From contig NZ_CP060395.1 of the NCBI RefSeq assembly GCF_015840335.1, positions 2,703,277 to 2,767,276 of the forward strand: a stretch of 64,000 nt of DNA. Reading direction: 5' to 3'. Numbering within the stretch: position 1 is the first letter of the stretch; each line of letters begins with the position of its first letter. Below, piece after piece: positions 52,394 to 62,119 of the stretch. A program made the translations under genes and the position numbers. Below the pieces are notes generated by a model, which saw only the letters and a list, made by a program, of their open reading frames with translations, was not told the origin of the DNA and did not search any database. This stretch comes from Synechococcus sp. CBW1108. Lineage in GTDB: Bacteria; Cyanobacteriota; Cyanobacteriia; PCC-6307; Cyanobiaceae.

Positions 52394-53248
52394 TCACTCG
52401 AGCTCCAGAGTTCCCAGGGTTTTCTGACGACGCTGCTGATCCTTGGCCTGGAAAGCGGCCATGCAATCGCCCGACGGAACCAGCAGGCAACTGACGTAGC
52501 CAGAAGCTTCTATCAGGGCTGCCCGCAACGCCTTGGCAGCTGGAGTGCGGCTTGCCGTTGTTGAATTGTTGGAGAAATTGAACGTGCCAGCAGCGGCAGT
52601 GGCGGCATAGCCGCCTGAGCTCATTGGCACCGTAGCGCCCAGAATCACAGCCGCAGGCAGCAAGCTGCCCCCGCTGGACTTCTGCTCGATGGTGTTCGTA
52701 GCGCGACCCTCAACCGTGCGAGAACCGACAATCTCACCGGTGGTGCTATCGACGACACGAATATCAATGGCGACGTAGTCCTTCGTAACGGTGTTCTGCT
52801 TGGCTCCACCGAACCCAAGAAAACCCATGCCACTGCCTTTGCTTTCCAGATCGGTTGCGGTGTCGTAGGACGTCACCGTGCCGAGCACGATGTACCTGGC
52901 CCCGGTCATCTGGCCCTTCTTTGCTGCCGTTGGGCTGGCCTTACGGACGATGCCAAGTTCGGCGAGTTCCTGCTCGGAGAGAACCTGGCCAAGCTGGCGC
53001 CGCTCTACCACCTTGATCTCACCGGTGGCCGCCAGCTCATTGGCCAGGGCGCTGGAGAGATCCTGGGCCACGGGTCCCTGCCACCACCAGGTACCGGTCA
53101 CGTTGTTTTTGAAGTCAGGAACGGACACCGTTGGCACGCCAACCCGCTGCTGGCCGAAAGCTGGACCGATCGGACTGAAGCTGGTGGAGGCCGCCAAAAC
53201 AACCGCGGTGAGCGTCCGACCGGCAAGGCGCTGAATTCTTTTTGCCAT
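52394..53248 (-). CDS. CsgG/HfaB family protein
   Basis: 284 residues from ATG 53248 with a signal peptide (TLTAVVLAASTSFSPIGPAFG) but no obvious lipobox. VSVPDFKNN, VAQDLSSALANELAATGEIKVVERRQL, GARYIVLGTVTSYDT and YVAIDIRVVDSTTGEIVGSRTVEG match CsgG, the curli export pore. No CsgA or CsgB is nearby, so it may be a lone CsgG-like outer-membrane or periplasmic protein. Its stop converges on the aldolase terminator. Confidence 0.82.
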   Translation of the reverse strand: MAKRIQRLAGRTLTAVVLAASTSFSPIGPAFGQQRVGVPTVSVPDFKNNVTGTWWWQGPVAQDLSSALANELAATGEIKVVERRQLGQVLSEQELAELGIVRKASPTAAKKGQMTGARYIVLGTVTSYDTATDLESKGSGMGFLGFGGAKQNTVTKDYVAIDIRVVDSTTGEIVGSRTVEGRATNTIEQKSSGGSLLPAAVILGATVPMSSGGYAATAAAGTFNFSNNSTTASRTPAAKALRAALIEASGYVSCLLVPSGDCMAAFQAKDQQRRQKTLGTLELE

Positions 53249-53323
53249 TGGGGGATGCCATAAAGGTTGCAGAGCATCATTCTGAACGAGTCCCTCTGCC
53301 CAGAGACGCCATGCTCCGGAGCT

Positions 53324-56185
53324 TCACGGCGGAGCGAGGGCTGGAAGGAGTTCAGCTGGACTGGTTGGCGCTGAATTGTTGACCGCAGCCAGGGAGCGGC
53401 GGTCATCCAGGAGGGCCTCTATAGCCTTCTCAAGGCTGGTCTCCATCGCCACCCGGCTGCCATCACTCACCACCACCCGGGTGAGGGTGGGCAGGCCGCC
53501 ATTGCGGGCCTTGAGGTAGACGGGCTCTACATAGAGGAGGGCTTTGCCCAAGGGCACCACCAGCAGGTTGCCCTGGATCACCTCCGAGCCGGCCCGGTCC
53601 CAGAGGCCGAACTGTTGACTGATGCTCGGGTTCTGGTTGATCAGGGCCTGGATCTGCTCGGGGCCGAAGATCGGCGTTTGGGTGGGGAAGCGCAGCAAAA
53701 CCAGTTCGCCGTAGTTGGGGTCGTCACTGCGGGCCGCCACCCAGGCGGCGAGATTTGGGCGCGCCAGGGGGGTGAGCGGTTGCAACAGCAGAAATTCCGG
53801 CGGATGGTCTGGGGTCAGCTGGGCGCTGACGTGATACGGCTTCACCGGAATCTGATTACGGCCATAGAGCTCATTCGGCACCTGCCACACGTCATCCCCG
53901 CTGTAGAAAACCCGAGGATCGGTGACGTGATATCTGAGCAGCTGGGCCGTCTGCAACTCAAACTGCCATTGGGGGTAGCGGATATGGGCCCGCAGGGCAG
54001 CAGGCATGGCCGACATCGGCGCGAACAGATCGGGAAAAAGACGCTGCCAGCCAGCCATGATCGGATCGCTGCTGGAGGCGACATACATCACCACGGTGCC
54101 GTTGTAGGCATCGACAACCGCCTTAACCGAATTGCGCAGATAGCGGATCTCAGGCTCACCCGGCACCGCCGCGCTGTAGGGATAGCTGCGGCTGCTGGTA
54201 AACCCCTCCACCAGCCAGTACTGGTGCTGGGTGCGAGGGAAGGGGCCGTTCTGGCCCAGCTGGACCGATACCAGCACCGGATCTCCCTCAAATCGCACGA
54301 AGGGCGCCAGGGTGCGCAACCTCTCCCTCACCTCCCTCCGCAGCAGCAACCGGGTAGCAGGGGTGATTGCACCCTGCACCAGCAACTTCGGCTCACCCAG
54401 GTAGAGGGCAGCGGCCAGGCGTCCCCAGGCTGAGCCGATCGGCACACCGGCCTTACCTGAGTAATGGGTGTAGAGATTTTCGTCTCCCTGGGGATAGTCA
54501 AATTCCTGCACCTTGGTGGGAGCTAGGGCATAGGGCGACTTGAGAGCTCCGAAATAGAGACTGGGTTGGCCGATTGGAATGCCGGCCCTCACCTGGGCAG
54601 AGCTGATGCCCAACTTGGCATTGCCCTGCACCCGGGTGGAGGCTCCCAGATCGCTGATGAAGAAGTCGGGCAAGCCATCGGGGCTGCTCGTGTTTACCGG
54701 CGAAACCGTGAAGCCATATCCATGGGTGAACACCAGATGGGTATTGAGCCAGGTGCGGGCCGCCGGGGGCAGGGAGGCCTGATCCAGCTCCCTAGCCGAG
54801 ATCATCACCAACTGGCGGCGATCCCTGCCCGCATTGGCTGACAGGCTGTAGCGGTCGACCGCAGCCCCTGAAAAGCGGTAATAGACCCTCAGCTGCTGCA
54901 GCTGGCGGTTGGTCGATAGCAGGGGCTGGCTATCCCAGAGACGGATGTTGCGCAGAGTCGCCTGGCCGGCGATGACATCGGCACGGCTGAGGCGGTTGCG
55001 AGGCCTCACGTTGCGACTTCTGATGTCATCGAGCTGAAAGGCGGCCCTGGTGGCCGCGATCGAGCGAGCCAGGTAGGGGGTCTCCAGCTGGAGTTCCCGG
55101 GGGCGCACCAGCATCAACTGGAAAAGTGGAGTCAGCAGGGCCTCGAGCAGGGGCACCACGAGCAGGGCTGCGGATACTGCCGCCAGCAGGGGGCCACGTA
55201 GACCCTTGCGGGGCAGCGGCAACAGCAGGGCCACGGCGGTCAGCAGGGCCACGACGACGGCCGTGGTGCGCAGGGGGAGCACAAAGTGAACATCCAACCA
55301 GCCGGCCCCGGGCACACTGCCAGCGGTGCTCAGCAGCAACTGGTGCCGCCCCAGTAAGAAACCAAAGGAAACCAGAAGGGCCAGCAGGGCCAGGGGTGCG
55401 CGCAGCCTCACCAGTTGGGTGGCGGTGAAGCCGTGGAAGCGCCCATCGCTGAGCTGGGGCGGGCGGGCCAGGATCCCCCATAGCCCCGCCGCCAGATGGC
55501 AGCTCAGCAGGGCCAGCAGCAGGGTGAGCCCAAAGGCCAGAGCGGGAAAGCGCACCAGTGCAAAACTGATGTCGGCATCAAGCAGGGGCTCCCTAATGCC
55601 GCTATCTGGAGCCAACAGAGCCAGCGACCACACCCCCCAGGCCCGGCCCATGGCGGTGGCTGCAGCCAGGGAAGCCATCCCCGCCACCAACCGGGGCGCA
55701 AAGCTGGGGCGCAGTAGCAACGCCCCCAGCAAGGCCGCCAACAACAGCAGCAAAGGGAAGGGCAGGCCATCGAGCATGGCGAGCCCATGCAACCGGCTGG
55801 TGTCAAAAGGATTGCGAACCAATCGCTCCGCCAAATTGAGCAGCAGGGCCAGGGGCAGCAGCTGGATCGTGGCCAGGAGCCCAAGGCTGAGGCCATAGGC
55901 GAGCGGCGCAAGCCCAAAACGGCGGGGCTCGGCAGGTGCCGATCCCTGTCGCCAGAAGCTGGTAATCCAGCGCTGCAGGGCCAGGCCCAAGGCCAGCCCT
56001 AGCAGGGAGAAGCCAATCTGCAGCAACCAGCGGCGAAGCAGCACCCCACCCCTGGAAAATTGCTCAAACCACTGCCATTCCACCCAGAGGCGGGACACCA
56101 GGATCAAAACTGCGGCAAGCAGGGCCAACCCAAGGGGCACGCTGACGAGCAGCAAGAAGGCAGACGGCGACGCTCGCCTTGACAT
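53324..56185 (-). CDS. UPF0182 family large membrane protein
   Basis: About 953 residues from ATG 56185 (TTG two codons upstream possible). Seven or so hydrophobic helices occupy roughly the first 370 residues (LLLVSVPLGLALLAAVLILV onward). A large extracytoplasmic domain follows (RNVRPRNRLSRADVIAGQ, LVFTHGYGFTVSPV, YFGALKSPYALAPTKVQEFDYP, RRLLPGDLFAPM-type regions) and a C-terminal helical end. Broadly conserved in bacteria, of unknown function. Confidence 0.88.
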   Translation of the reverse strand: MSRRASPSAFLLLVSVPLGLALLAAVLILVSRLWVEWQWFEQFSRGGVLLRRWLLQIGFSLLGLALGLALQRWITSFWRQGSAPAEPRRFGLAPLAYGLSLGLLATIQLLPLALLLNLAERLVRNPFDTSRLHGLAMLDGLPFPLLLLLAALLGALLLRPSFAPRLVAGMASLAAATAMGRAWGVWSLALLAPDSGIREPLLDADISFALVRFPALAFGLTLLLALLSCHLAAGLWGILARPPQLSDGRFHGFTATQLVRLRAPLALLALLVSFGFLLGRHQLLLSTAGSVPGAGWLDVHFVLPLRTTAVVVALLTAVALLLPLPRKGLRGPLLAAVSAALLVVPLLEALLTPLFQLMLVRPRELQLETPYLARSIAATRAAFQLDDIRSRNVRPRNRLSRADVIAGQATLRNIRLWDSQPLLSTNRQLQQLRVYYRFSGAAVDRYSLSANAGRDRRQLVMISARELDQASLPPAARTWLNTHLVFTHGYGFTVSPVNTSSPDGLPDFFISDLGASTRVQGNAKLGISSAQVRAGIPIGQPSLYFGALKSPYALAPTKVQEFDYPQGDENLYTHYSGKAGVPIGSAWGRLAAALYLGEPKLLVQGAITPATRLLLRREVRERLRTLAPFVRFEGDPVLVSVQLGQNGPFPRTQHQYWLVEGFTSSRSYPYSAAVPGEPEIRYLRNSVKAVVDAYNGTVVMYVASSSDPIMAGWQRLFPDLFAPMSAMPAALRAHIRYPQWQFELQTAQLLRYHVTDPRVFYSGDDVWQVPNELYGRNQIPVKPYHVSAQLTPDHPPEFLLLQPLTPLARPNLAAWVAARSDDPNYGELVLLRFPTQTPIFGPEQIQALINQNPSISQQFGLWDRAGSEVIQGNLLVVPLGKALLYVEPVYLKARNGGLPTLTRVVVSDGSRVAMETSLEKAIEALLDDRRSLAAVNNSAPTSPAELLPALAPP

Positions 56186-56323
56186 CAGCAATCGGCTTAC
56201 TTGCTGAGGCTAGGAAGCCCTGGCCCAACAGCAAGCCACCAGCGCCAGGAAATATCCGACATCGGTGATCGGGATTAATCAGTAGCCCCATCTGGCGCTG
56301 TTAGCCTCTTTACACTGCTGGGC

Positions 56324-57595
56324 GTGCCCGTGACTGCCACCCTCTCCCGCTCAACCTTCACCGGACTGCGCTGTAAAGAATGCGGCCACCCCTATGAGGC
56401 CAGCGCCCGCCACGTCTGTGAAGACGTCTGTTTCGGGCCCCTGGAGGTCGTCTACGACTACGAAGCCATCAAGAATCGGGTGAGCCGCGCCACCATTGAG
56501 GCTGGGCCCACCTCCATCTGGCGCTATCGCGAATTCCTGCCGATCGAGGGGGATCCCATTGACGTGGGCACGGGTTTTACCCCCCTGCTCAAGGCGGGCA
56601 ACCTGGCCCGGCGGCTGGGCCTCAAAAGCCTCCATATCAAGAACGACGGCGTCAACATGCCGACGCTCTCCTTTAAAGACCGGGTGGTGAGTGTGGCGCT
56701 CACCAGGGCCCGCGAGCTCGGGTTCACCACGGTGAGCTGCGCCTCCACCGGCAACCTGGCCAACTCCACCGCCGCCATCGCCGCCCACGCCGGCCTGGAG
56801 TGCTGCGTGTTCATCCCCAGTGACCTGGAGTTGGGCAAGGTACTCGGCACGTTGGTCTACAACCCAACCCTCATGGCGGTGCATGGCAACTACGACCAGG
56901 TCAACCGCCTCTGCTCGGAAGTAGCCAACACCTTCGGCTGGGGCTTCGTCAACATCAACCTGCGCCCCTACTACTCCGAGGGCTCCAAGACCCTGGGCTA
57001 TGAGGTGATTGAACAGCTGGGCTGGCAACTGCCCGACCACATCGTGGCGCCCCTGGCCTCGGGCTCCCTGTTCACCAAAATCCGCAAGGGCTTTGATGAA
57101 TTCATCAAGGTGGGCCTGGTGGAAGAAAAGGCCGTGCGTTTCAGCGGCGCCCAGGCCGAAGGCTGCAGCCCGATCGCCCAGGCCTTCGCCGCCGGCCGCG
57201 ACTTCATCACCCCGGTTAAGCCCAATACGATCGCCAAATCAATTGCCATTGGCAATCCCGCCGATGGCCCCTACGCCATTGATATCGCCAACAAAACCGG
57301 CGGCACCATCGCCGCCGTGAGTGATGCCGAGATCATCGACGGCATCAAGCTGCTGGCAGAAACCGAGGGAGTTTTCACCGAAACAGCTGGCGGCACCACA
57401 ATTGCGGTGCTCAAGAAACTGGTGGAGCTCGGCAAGATCAACCCGGAGGAAACCACTGTTGCCTACATCACCGGCAATGGGCTCAAGACAACAGAGGCCA
57501 TTGCCGACTCCATCGGCGCCCCATACACGATCGAGGCCCAGCTCGACAGCTTCAAATCCGCCTGGGCCCAGGCCCAGGCAGACCGCCCCAGCTGA
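56324..57595 (+). CDS. thrC: Threonine synthase
   Basis: 423 residues from GTG 56324. An N-terminal CKECG...[16 protein letters not shown] part is like a small zinc finger, then [40 protein letters not shown] (PLP Lys), [19 protein letters not shown], and [17 protein letters not shown]. The PLP enzyme converts O-phosphohomoserine to threonine. A MoaD-like carrier gene follows by 29 bases. Confidence 0.93.
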   Translation: MPVTATLSRSTFTGLRCKECGHPYEASARHVCEDVCFGPLEVVYDYEAIKNRVSRATIEAGPTSIWRYREFLPIEGDPIDVGTGFTPLLKAGNLARRLGLKSLHIKNDGVNMPTLSFKDRVVSVALTRARELGFTTVSCASTGNLANSTAAIAAHAGLECCVFIPSDLELGKVLGTLVYNPTLMAVHGNYDQVNRLCSEVANTFGWGFVNINLRPYYSEGSKTLGYEVIEQLGWQLPDHIVAPLASGSLFTKIRKGFDEFIKVGLVEEKAVRFSGAQAEGCSPIAQAFAAGRDFITPVKPNTIAKSIAIGNPADGPYAIDIANKTGGTIAAVSDAEIIDGIKLLAETEGVFTETAGGTTIAVLKKLVELGKINPEETTVAYITGNGLKTTEAIADSIGAPYTIEAQLDSFKSAWAQAQADRPS

Positions 57596-57624
57596 CCCTT
57601 TTCCATACCCGCCCAATCTCCGCC

Positions 57625-57900
57625 ATGGCCGTTCAGGTTCTAATCCCCACCCCCCTGCAGAAATTCACCAACAACGAGGCCAGCGTTGATCTGGAAGCCA
57701 GAAGCGTGGACGGCCTGATCGACGCCCTTGAGCTGCATTATCCAGGCATCAAGGGCCGCCTCTGTGATGAGGCCGGCAAGCTGCGTCGTTTTCTCAATGT
57801 CTATGTAAATAGCGAGGACATCCGTTTCCTCGACCACCAGGCCACGCCCCTCAAGGACGGAGATGAGGTGAGCATCGTGCCAGCAGTTGCCGGCGGATGA
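57625..57900 (+). CDS. MoaD/ThiS-family sulfur-carrier-like protein
   Basis: 91 residues: [60 protein letters not shown]. The beta-grasp fold ends in the di-glycine needed for adenylation and thiocarboxylation. Position right after thrC suggests a sulfur carrier for amino-acid synthesis, such as CysO-like cysteine formation, rather than molybdopterin; this is inference. No activating E1-like gene is adjacent. Confidence 0.85.
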   Translation: MAVQVLIPTPLQKFTNNEASVDLEARSVDGLIDALELHYPGIKGRLCDEAGKLRRFLNVYVNSEDIRFLDHQATPLKDGDEVSIVPAVAGG

Positions 57901-57945
57901 GCCCAGAATGGGGCCAGAGATTCACTTCCGCCCCAGCCCCAACCC

Positions 57946-58911
57946 ATGAACCAGGCTCAGACTCAACCTGGCGATTGCACCGGCCAGGCCGACTGGCAGA
58001 CCAAGGCCCTGCTGTTCGACTACCGCCAGGCTGCCAATCCGGTGCGTAGGGGTCTCACCGAACCAATTGGCTACCACCAATGGAGTGCAGCCCTGCACCA
58101 GTCGGGTGGCACGGCCGTTCTACCTCTGGACCTGAGTGGGGAGCTGGGCTGCAATGGCCCGGCCACCAGCCCAGCCCTGGCGGCCCATTTCCTGCGGATC
58201 CTTCCAGGAGAGGGGCTTAAGGCTGCTGCCAATGCCACCAGCTCACTCTTTTTTGTGCTCCAGGGCAAGGGGGAGCTGCGCTGGGAAGGCCAGAGGCTGA
58301 ATTGGGGAGCGGGCGACCTACTGGTGCTCCCCGCCGGTGAGACCCCACTTTTGCAGGCTGAGCAAACCAGCGTTCTCTACTGGGTGCATGACGGGCCTCT
58401 GTTGGATTTTCTCGGCGTAACTGCCACAAGCACCCGCTTCGATCCCACCCATTACCCCGCAGCCCTGCTGGAGAAGGAGCTCGCCCAACTTCTGGCCGAC
58501 CCCAGTTCCGCCCGCAGCAACAGACTCAGCCTGCTGCTGGCCAACAGGGACTTGCCCCAGAGCCGAACGGTCACCCACACCCTCTGGGCCATGCTCGGAG
58601 TCGTGCCCGCCGGGGTAATTCAGCCTCCCCACCGGCACCAGTCGGTGGCCCTCGATCTGATCATCGATTGTGACCCCGGCTGCCACACCCTGGTGGGCAC
58701 CGAAATCGACGCCAAAGGCCAGATTGTCAATCCCCAGCGCATCGAGTGGGAATCGGGTGGAGCCTTCATCACCCCCCCTGGCCATTGGCATGCCCACGTC
58801 AATACCAGCGGTCGCCAGGCCCGCCTGCTGCCCATTCAGGATTCGGGCCTACACACCTACCTGCGTAGCCTGGACATCCGCTTTGCCGGTGGGCTCCAAA
58901 CTGGCGATTGA
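57946..58911 (+). CDS. Bicupin protein, gentisate-dioxygenase-like
   Basis: 321 residues with two cupin domains. The first is degenerate (LRILPGEGLKAAANATSSLFFVLQGKGELRW); the second, GVIQPPHRHQSVALDLIIDC and GGAFITPPGHWHAHVNT, has His ligands in the order HxH...H. Resembles the gentisate/salicylate 1,2-dioxygenase bicupin layout. Aromatic ring cleavage is possible but no degradation genes surround it. Its last 63 bases overlap the end of the opposite-strand ftsH-like gene. Confidence 0.72.
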   Translation: MNQAQTQPGDCTGQADWQTKALLFDYRQAANPVRRGLTEPIGYHQWSAALHQSGGTAVLPLDLSGELGCNGPATSPALAAHFLRILPGEGLKAAANATSSLFFVLQGKGELRWEGQRLNWGAGDLLVLPAGETPLLQAEQTSVLYWVHDGPLLDFLGVTATSTRFDPTHYPAALLEKELAQLLADPSSARSNRLSLLLANRDLPQSRTVTHTLWAMLGVVPAGVIQPPHRHQSVALDLIIDCDPGCHTLVGTEIDAKGQIVNPQRIEWESGGAFITPPGHWHAHVNTSGRQARLLPIQDSGLHTYLRSLDIRFAGGLQTGD

Positions 58912-60714
58912 AGCGACGGCCTCTGGGCTGGTGCCATCGGCCCTGGCAACGATGGCCCTGAATGTATCCCCCTCAATCGTTTCATCCCGGATCAGCAGCT
59001 CCACCAGTTCGTCGATAAGGGGTCGGCGGGGCTCCAGCAATGCCACCGCATGCTCAAGGGCTGTAGCTGCAAGCTCCCTAACCAAAACATCGATGCGGTT
59101 ACCTGTTTCCCGGGAGTACGGGGGCTCGGAGCGCAACCAGTCGCGGCCCAGGAATACCTCCGTACCGTCGCCCTCGAGGGCCACCGGTCCGAGGCTGGAG
59201 AAGCCGTAGCGGGTGACCATTTCGCGGCTGATGCGGGTAACCAGGTCCAGGTCACCGCTGGCCCCCTGGGTAATCTCCCCCGCACCAAACACCACCAACT
59301 CGGCTGCCCGGCCGCCAAGGGCGACCACCAGTCGGGCTCGCAGGTAGGCCTTGCTGATCAACCCGGAATCCAGGATCTCCTCATCGGGCACCATCCGGGC
59401 AAAACCACCTACACCGCCAGCTCTGGGCAACAAGGTGACCTTGTCGAGGGGGTCGGCATGGGGCACCAGGGTGGCCAGCAGGGCATGGCCCACCTCGTGA
59501 TAGGAGATCAGTCGCTTCTTGGCGCTGTCCTGCAGGGGGGCGGCGGCCAGGCCCATGGTGATCCGCTCAAGGGCCCCAGCCATTGCCCCATCATCAATCT
59601 CAGCCAGGTGATGGCGGGCCGTGAGGATGGCGGCCTCGTTGAGCAGGTTTGCCAAATCTGCGCCGGAGAAGCCAGGCGTGCGACTGGCCCAGGCCGAAAG
59701 AGAAACCGCTGCTGCCAGGGGTCTGCTGCGGGCATGCACCGCCAGAATGGCCTCCCGGCCGCGGCGGTCAGGCAGGTCAATAGTGATGCGGCGGTCGAAG
59801 CGCCCCGGCCGCATCAGGGCCGTATCCAACACATCTGGGCGGTTGGTGGCCGCCAGCAGAATCACGCCGGAATTGTCTGCAAAGCCGTCCATCTCGGTGA
59901 GCAGCTGGTTGAGGGTCTGCTCCCGCTCATCGTTCCCGCCGCCAATGCCAGCCCCCCGTTGACGACCGACCGCATCAATTTCATCGATAAAAATGATGCA
60001 GGGGGCCTTGGTCTTGGCCTTACGGAACAGATCCCGCACCCGGCTGGCCCCCACCCCCACAAACATCTCGACGAACTCAGACGCCGCCATCGAGAAAAAG
60101 GGAACTCCCGCTTCCCCGGCAATGGCCCGAGCCAGGAGGGTCTTACCGGTGCCGGGGGGGCCGATCAGTAGTACACCCTTGGGAATTTTGGCACCGACGG
60201 CGGTGAACCGCTCCGGCTCCTTCAGAAAGGTGACCACCTCCTGGAGCTCCTCCTTGGCTTCGGCGATGCCGGCCACATCCTCAAAGCGCACTGTTACTTC
60301 ACCCTCGGCCTGCAACCTGGGCTTGCTGCTGCCGAATCCCATGGCCCGGTTGGCCACCTGGGCAGAGCGGCGGATCAAAAGGGCCAGCCCCCCCAGCAGC
60401 AGCAGCACCAGCAGGCCGTTTGCCACCAGGCCAGCAGCGGCGCCATCGGAGCGGTCATCCCGCACCGTCAGGGGCACCTTGGCTGCTTCGGCCGTACGCA
60501 GTAGCAGCTGGTCATTGCTGAAGACCGGAACGGTCGCCTGTCGGCCATCGTCAAATCGGACCCGGACCTCCCTTTGGCGCAGGGACAGCTCCAGGTCTTT
60601 GACCCGTCCAGCGCGCAGATCGCCCAGCAGCTGGCTGTAGGAAGGGCTTGGCTTCCCTGGGGCGAGAGGGCTCAGCTGGAGAGGTGGCCTGTCCGCAGGG
60701 AGGCTGGCGCTCAC
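58849..60714 (-). CDS. FtsH-like AAA+ zinc metalloprotease
   Basis: 621 residues from GTG 60714. One clear membrane helix near 110-130 ([20 protein letters not shown]) after a periplasmic region. The AAA domain has [51 protein letters not shown] and [20 protein letters not shown]. The protease active site HEVGH is intact, with downstream [14 protein letters not shown]. The first of the two usual FtsH helices is weak. One of several FtsH paralogues expected in a cyanobacterium. Confidence 0.92.
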   Translation of the reverse strand: MSASLPADRPPLQLSPLAPGKPSPSYSQLLGDLRAGRVKDLELSLRQREVRVRFDDGRQATVPVFSNDQLLLRTAEAAKVPLTVRDDRSDGAAAGLVANGLLVLLLLGGLALLIRRSAQVANRAMGFGSSKPRLQAEGEVTVRFEDVAGIAEAKEELQEVVTFLKEPERFTAVGAKIPKGVLLIGPPGTGKTLLARAIAGEAGVPFFSMAASEFVEMFVGVGASRVRDLFRKAKTKAPCIIFIDEIDAVGRQRGAGIGGGNDEREQTLNQLLTEMDGFADNSGVILLAATNRPDVLDTALMRPGRFDRRITIDLPDRRGREAILAVHARSRPLAAAVSLSAWASRTPGFSGADLANLLNEAAILTARHHLAEIDDGAMAGALERITMGLAAAPLQDSAKKRLISYHEVGHALLATLVPHADPLDKVTLLPRAGGVGGFARMVPDEEILDSGLISKAYLRARLVVALGGRAAELVVFGAGEITQGASGDLDLVTRISREMVTRYGFSSLGPVALEGDGTEVFLGRDWLRSEPPYSRETGNRIDVLVRELAATALEHAVALLEPRRPLIDELVELLIRDETIEGDTFRAIVARADGTSPEAVASIASLEPTGKADVQATQVGV

Positions 60715-60801
60715 AGAGTTGATACTTTGGGATCAGCTTAGCCATTTGACGAAAGGGCAGTCAGCAGCGGAGGATCTTCGTTTGGCCGACGGTGCGCGGG
60801 A

Positions 60802-60981
60802 ATGGCTGTTCCAAAGAAGAAAAAATCCAAGGGCAAACGCAACCAGCGCCATGCCACCTGGAAAGGGAAAGCTGCAGCGGCAGCTCGCAATGCCCTCTCG
60901 ATCGGCAAAGCCGTGCTAAGTGGCCGCGCCCAAGGCTTTATTTATCCCGTTGCTGAAGAGACCGACGCCGACGAGAGCTGA
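60802..60981 (+). CDS. rpmF: 50S ribosomal protein L32
   Basis: 59 residues from ATG 60802 to TGA 60981: [20 protein letters not shown], then a run of Ala and basic residues and [11 protein letters not shown] with an acidic end. Starts with the usual MAVPKKKxSK of L32. The canonical CxxC zinc knuckle is absent, as in the Cys-less form. Divergent from the ftsH-like gene (87 bases) and convergent with glyK (17 bases between stops). Confidence 0.93.
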   Translation: MAVPKKKKSKGKRNQRHATWKGKAAAAARNALSIGKAVLSGRAQGFIYPVAEETDADES

Positions 60982-60998
60982 CCATCGAGAGCTGACCT

Positions 60999-61772
60999 TC
61001 AGCTGGGCCCGGATCCAGCCAGCCAACGGCGGCGGCCGTCGAGGGTTGCGTAACCGGTGGCCAGCTTAATCAGGGGATCCTGGTATAAATCCGGTGGCAG
61101 GGATTCGAGGCTGGAGCGCACAATTCGGTCGAGCTCCCCTGCCGGCAGCCAGCCTTCCCCCCGTCGCCGCTGGCGTGCTTCGGCCTGGAATCGCCAGCGC
61201 CTCGGCATGGTCCAGCTCTGGGGCCTGAGCAGCCAGAGCTGGTCAAACCTTTGCCAGAGGGGTTGGTAGGCCTCCAGGGCCCGGTCCCAGCGGGACCGCC
61301 TGCTGCCAGGGTTTTGGCTGGCCAGGGGCTGGCAACCGAGCAACCAGCCTTCCAGCAGCAGCACATCGGCCTCCATGAGCCTGTCGCCGCATCGGTCGCC
61401 CTGGCCAGCCCGTAGGGCCTTGTCAAAGCGAGGCAGTCGAAGTTTTCCGCCCCGCTGCCAGTTGTCCACACAGGCCTGGGCCAGCTGGGTGTCATGGCAG
61501 CCGGGGAGTACCCGCGAGACGCCAAAAGGATTGCCTGCCAAGGCCCGTAAGCGCTGCTCCCAGGGCAGGTAGAAATCATCGATGGAGCAAACGGCCAGGG
61601 TCAGCCCCTGGACTGTGGCCCTTTGCTGCAGAAGGCTGCCAAGGGTGGTTTTGCCGGCCCCAACAGGGCCGTTGAGGGCCACGACGGCTCTCTGCGCGCT
61701 GGACCCCAGGGCTACCAACTGGGCCAGCAGGGGGGCCACAAAGTGCTGCTCAAGGCCCGGATCGGTTGCCAT
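60999..61772 (-). CDS. glyK: D-glycerate 3-kinase (GLYK type)
   Basis: 257 residues from ATG 61772. AVVALNGPVGAGKTTLGSLL is the P-loop, CSIDDFYLPWEQR, GCHDTQLAQACVDNW, LPRFDKALRAGQGDR and VLLLEGWLLGCQP follow plant and cyanobacterial glycerate kinase, the last enzyme of photorespiration returning 3-phosphoglycerate to the Calvin cycle. The TGA of the upstream ycf20 gene and this ATG overlap by one base. Confidence 0.9.
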   Translation of the reverse strand: MATDPGLEQHFVAPLLAQLVALGSSAQRAVVALNGPVGAGKTTLGSLLQQRATVQGLTLAVCSIDDFYLPWEQRLRALAGNPFGVSRVLPGCHDTQLAQACVDNWQRGGKLRLPRFDKALRAGQGDRCGDRLMEADVLLLEGWLLGCQPLASQNPGSRRSRWDRALEAYQPLWQRFDQLWLLRPQSWTMPRRWRFQAEARQRRRGEGWLPAGELDRIVRSSLESLPPDLYQDPLIKLATGYATLDGRRRWLAGSGPS

Positions 61773-62119
61773 CAAGTGCCGAGTTTGAAGGCTTCCAGCA
61801 CCACTGCGTACACCGCACCAATGCGCAGGTTGTCTAGCACCACCCAGCCCAGCCCGGGCTGGGTGGGGGCCAGCCGGCCGCGCAGCCGCACGAGCAGTTC
61901 CACTATCACCAGCATCAGCACCACAGCCAGGGGGCGACCACCTGGAAACCCCAATAAAAAGTAAGCGGTGACATTGCTGCCGCCGTAGAAGCCCAGCAGC
62001 AAGGCCAAAAGCACGGTGCTGCGGTAGCGCCAACTGCCGCGCATGTTGCCCAACAGCAGGGCAGCGAGCCGCTCAAGGGCCCGGTTGAAGCGGGTGCGCT
62101 GGAGGGGCAGGCGCGTCAC
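61772..62119 (-). CDS. Ycf20 family membrane protein (DUF565)
   Basis: 115 residues with two helices (TVLLALLLGFYGGSNVTAYFL and PLAVVLMLVIVELLVRL) and a basic start (RFNRALERLAALL). This is the DUF565/Ycf20 family found in cyanobacteria and plastids, linked to photoprotection in green algae. It overlaps both neighbours (TGATG with glyK, ATGA-type with the HAD gene), so it is translated with them. Confidence 0.82.
   Translation of the reverse strand: MTRLPLQRTRFNRALERLAALLLGNMRGSWRYRSTVLLALLLGFYGGSNVTAYFLLGFPGGRPLAVVLMLVIVELLVRLRGRLAPTQPGLGWVVLDNLRIGAVYAVVLEAFKLGT

Noticed and set aside
59050-60171. A 373-codon frame antisense to the FtsH-like gene
   Set aside because: Composition artefact; FtsH motifs are complete on the minus strand.
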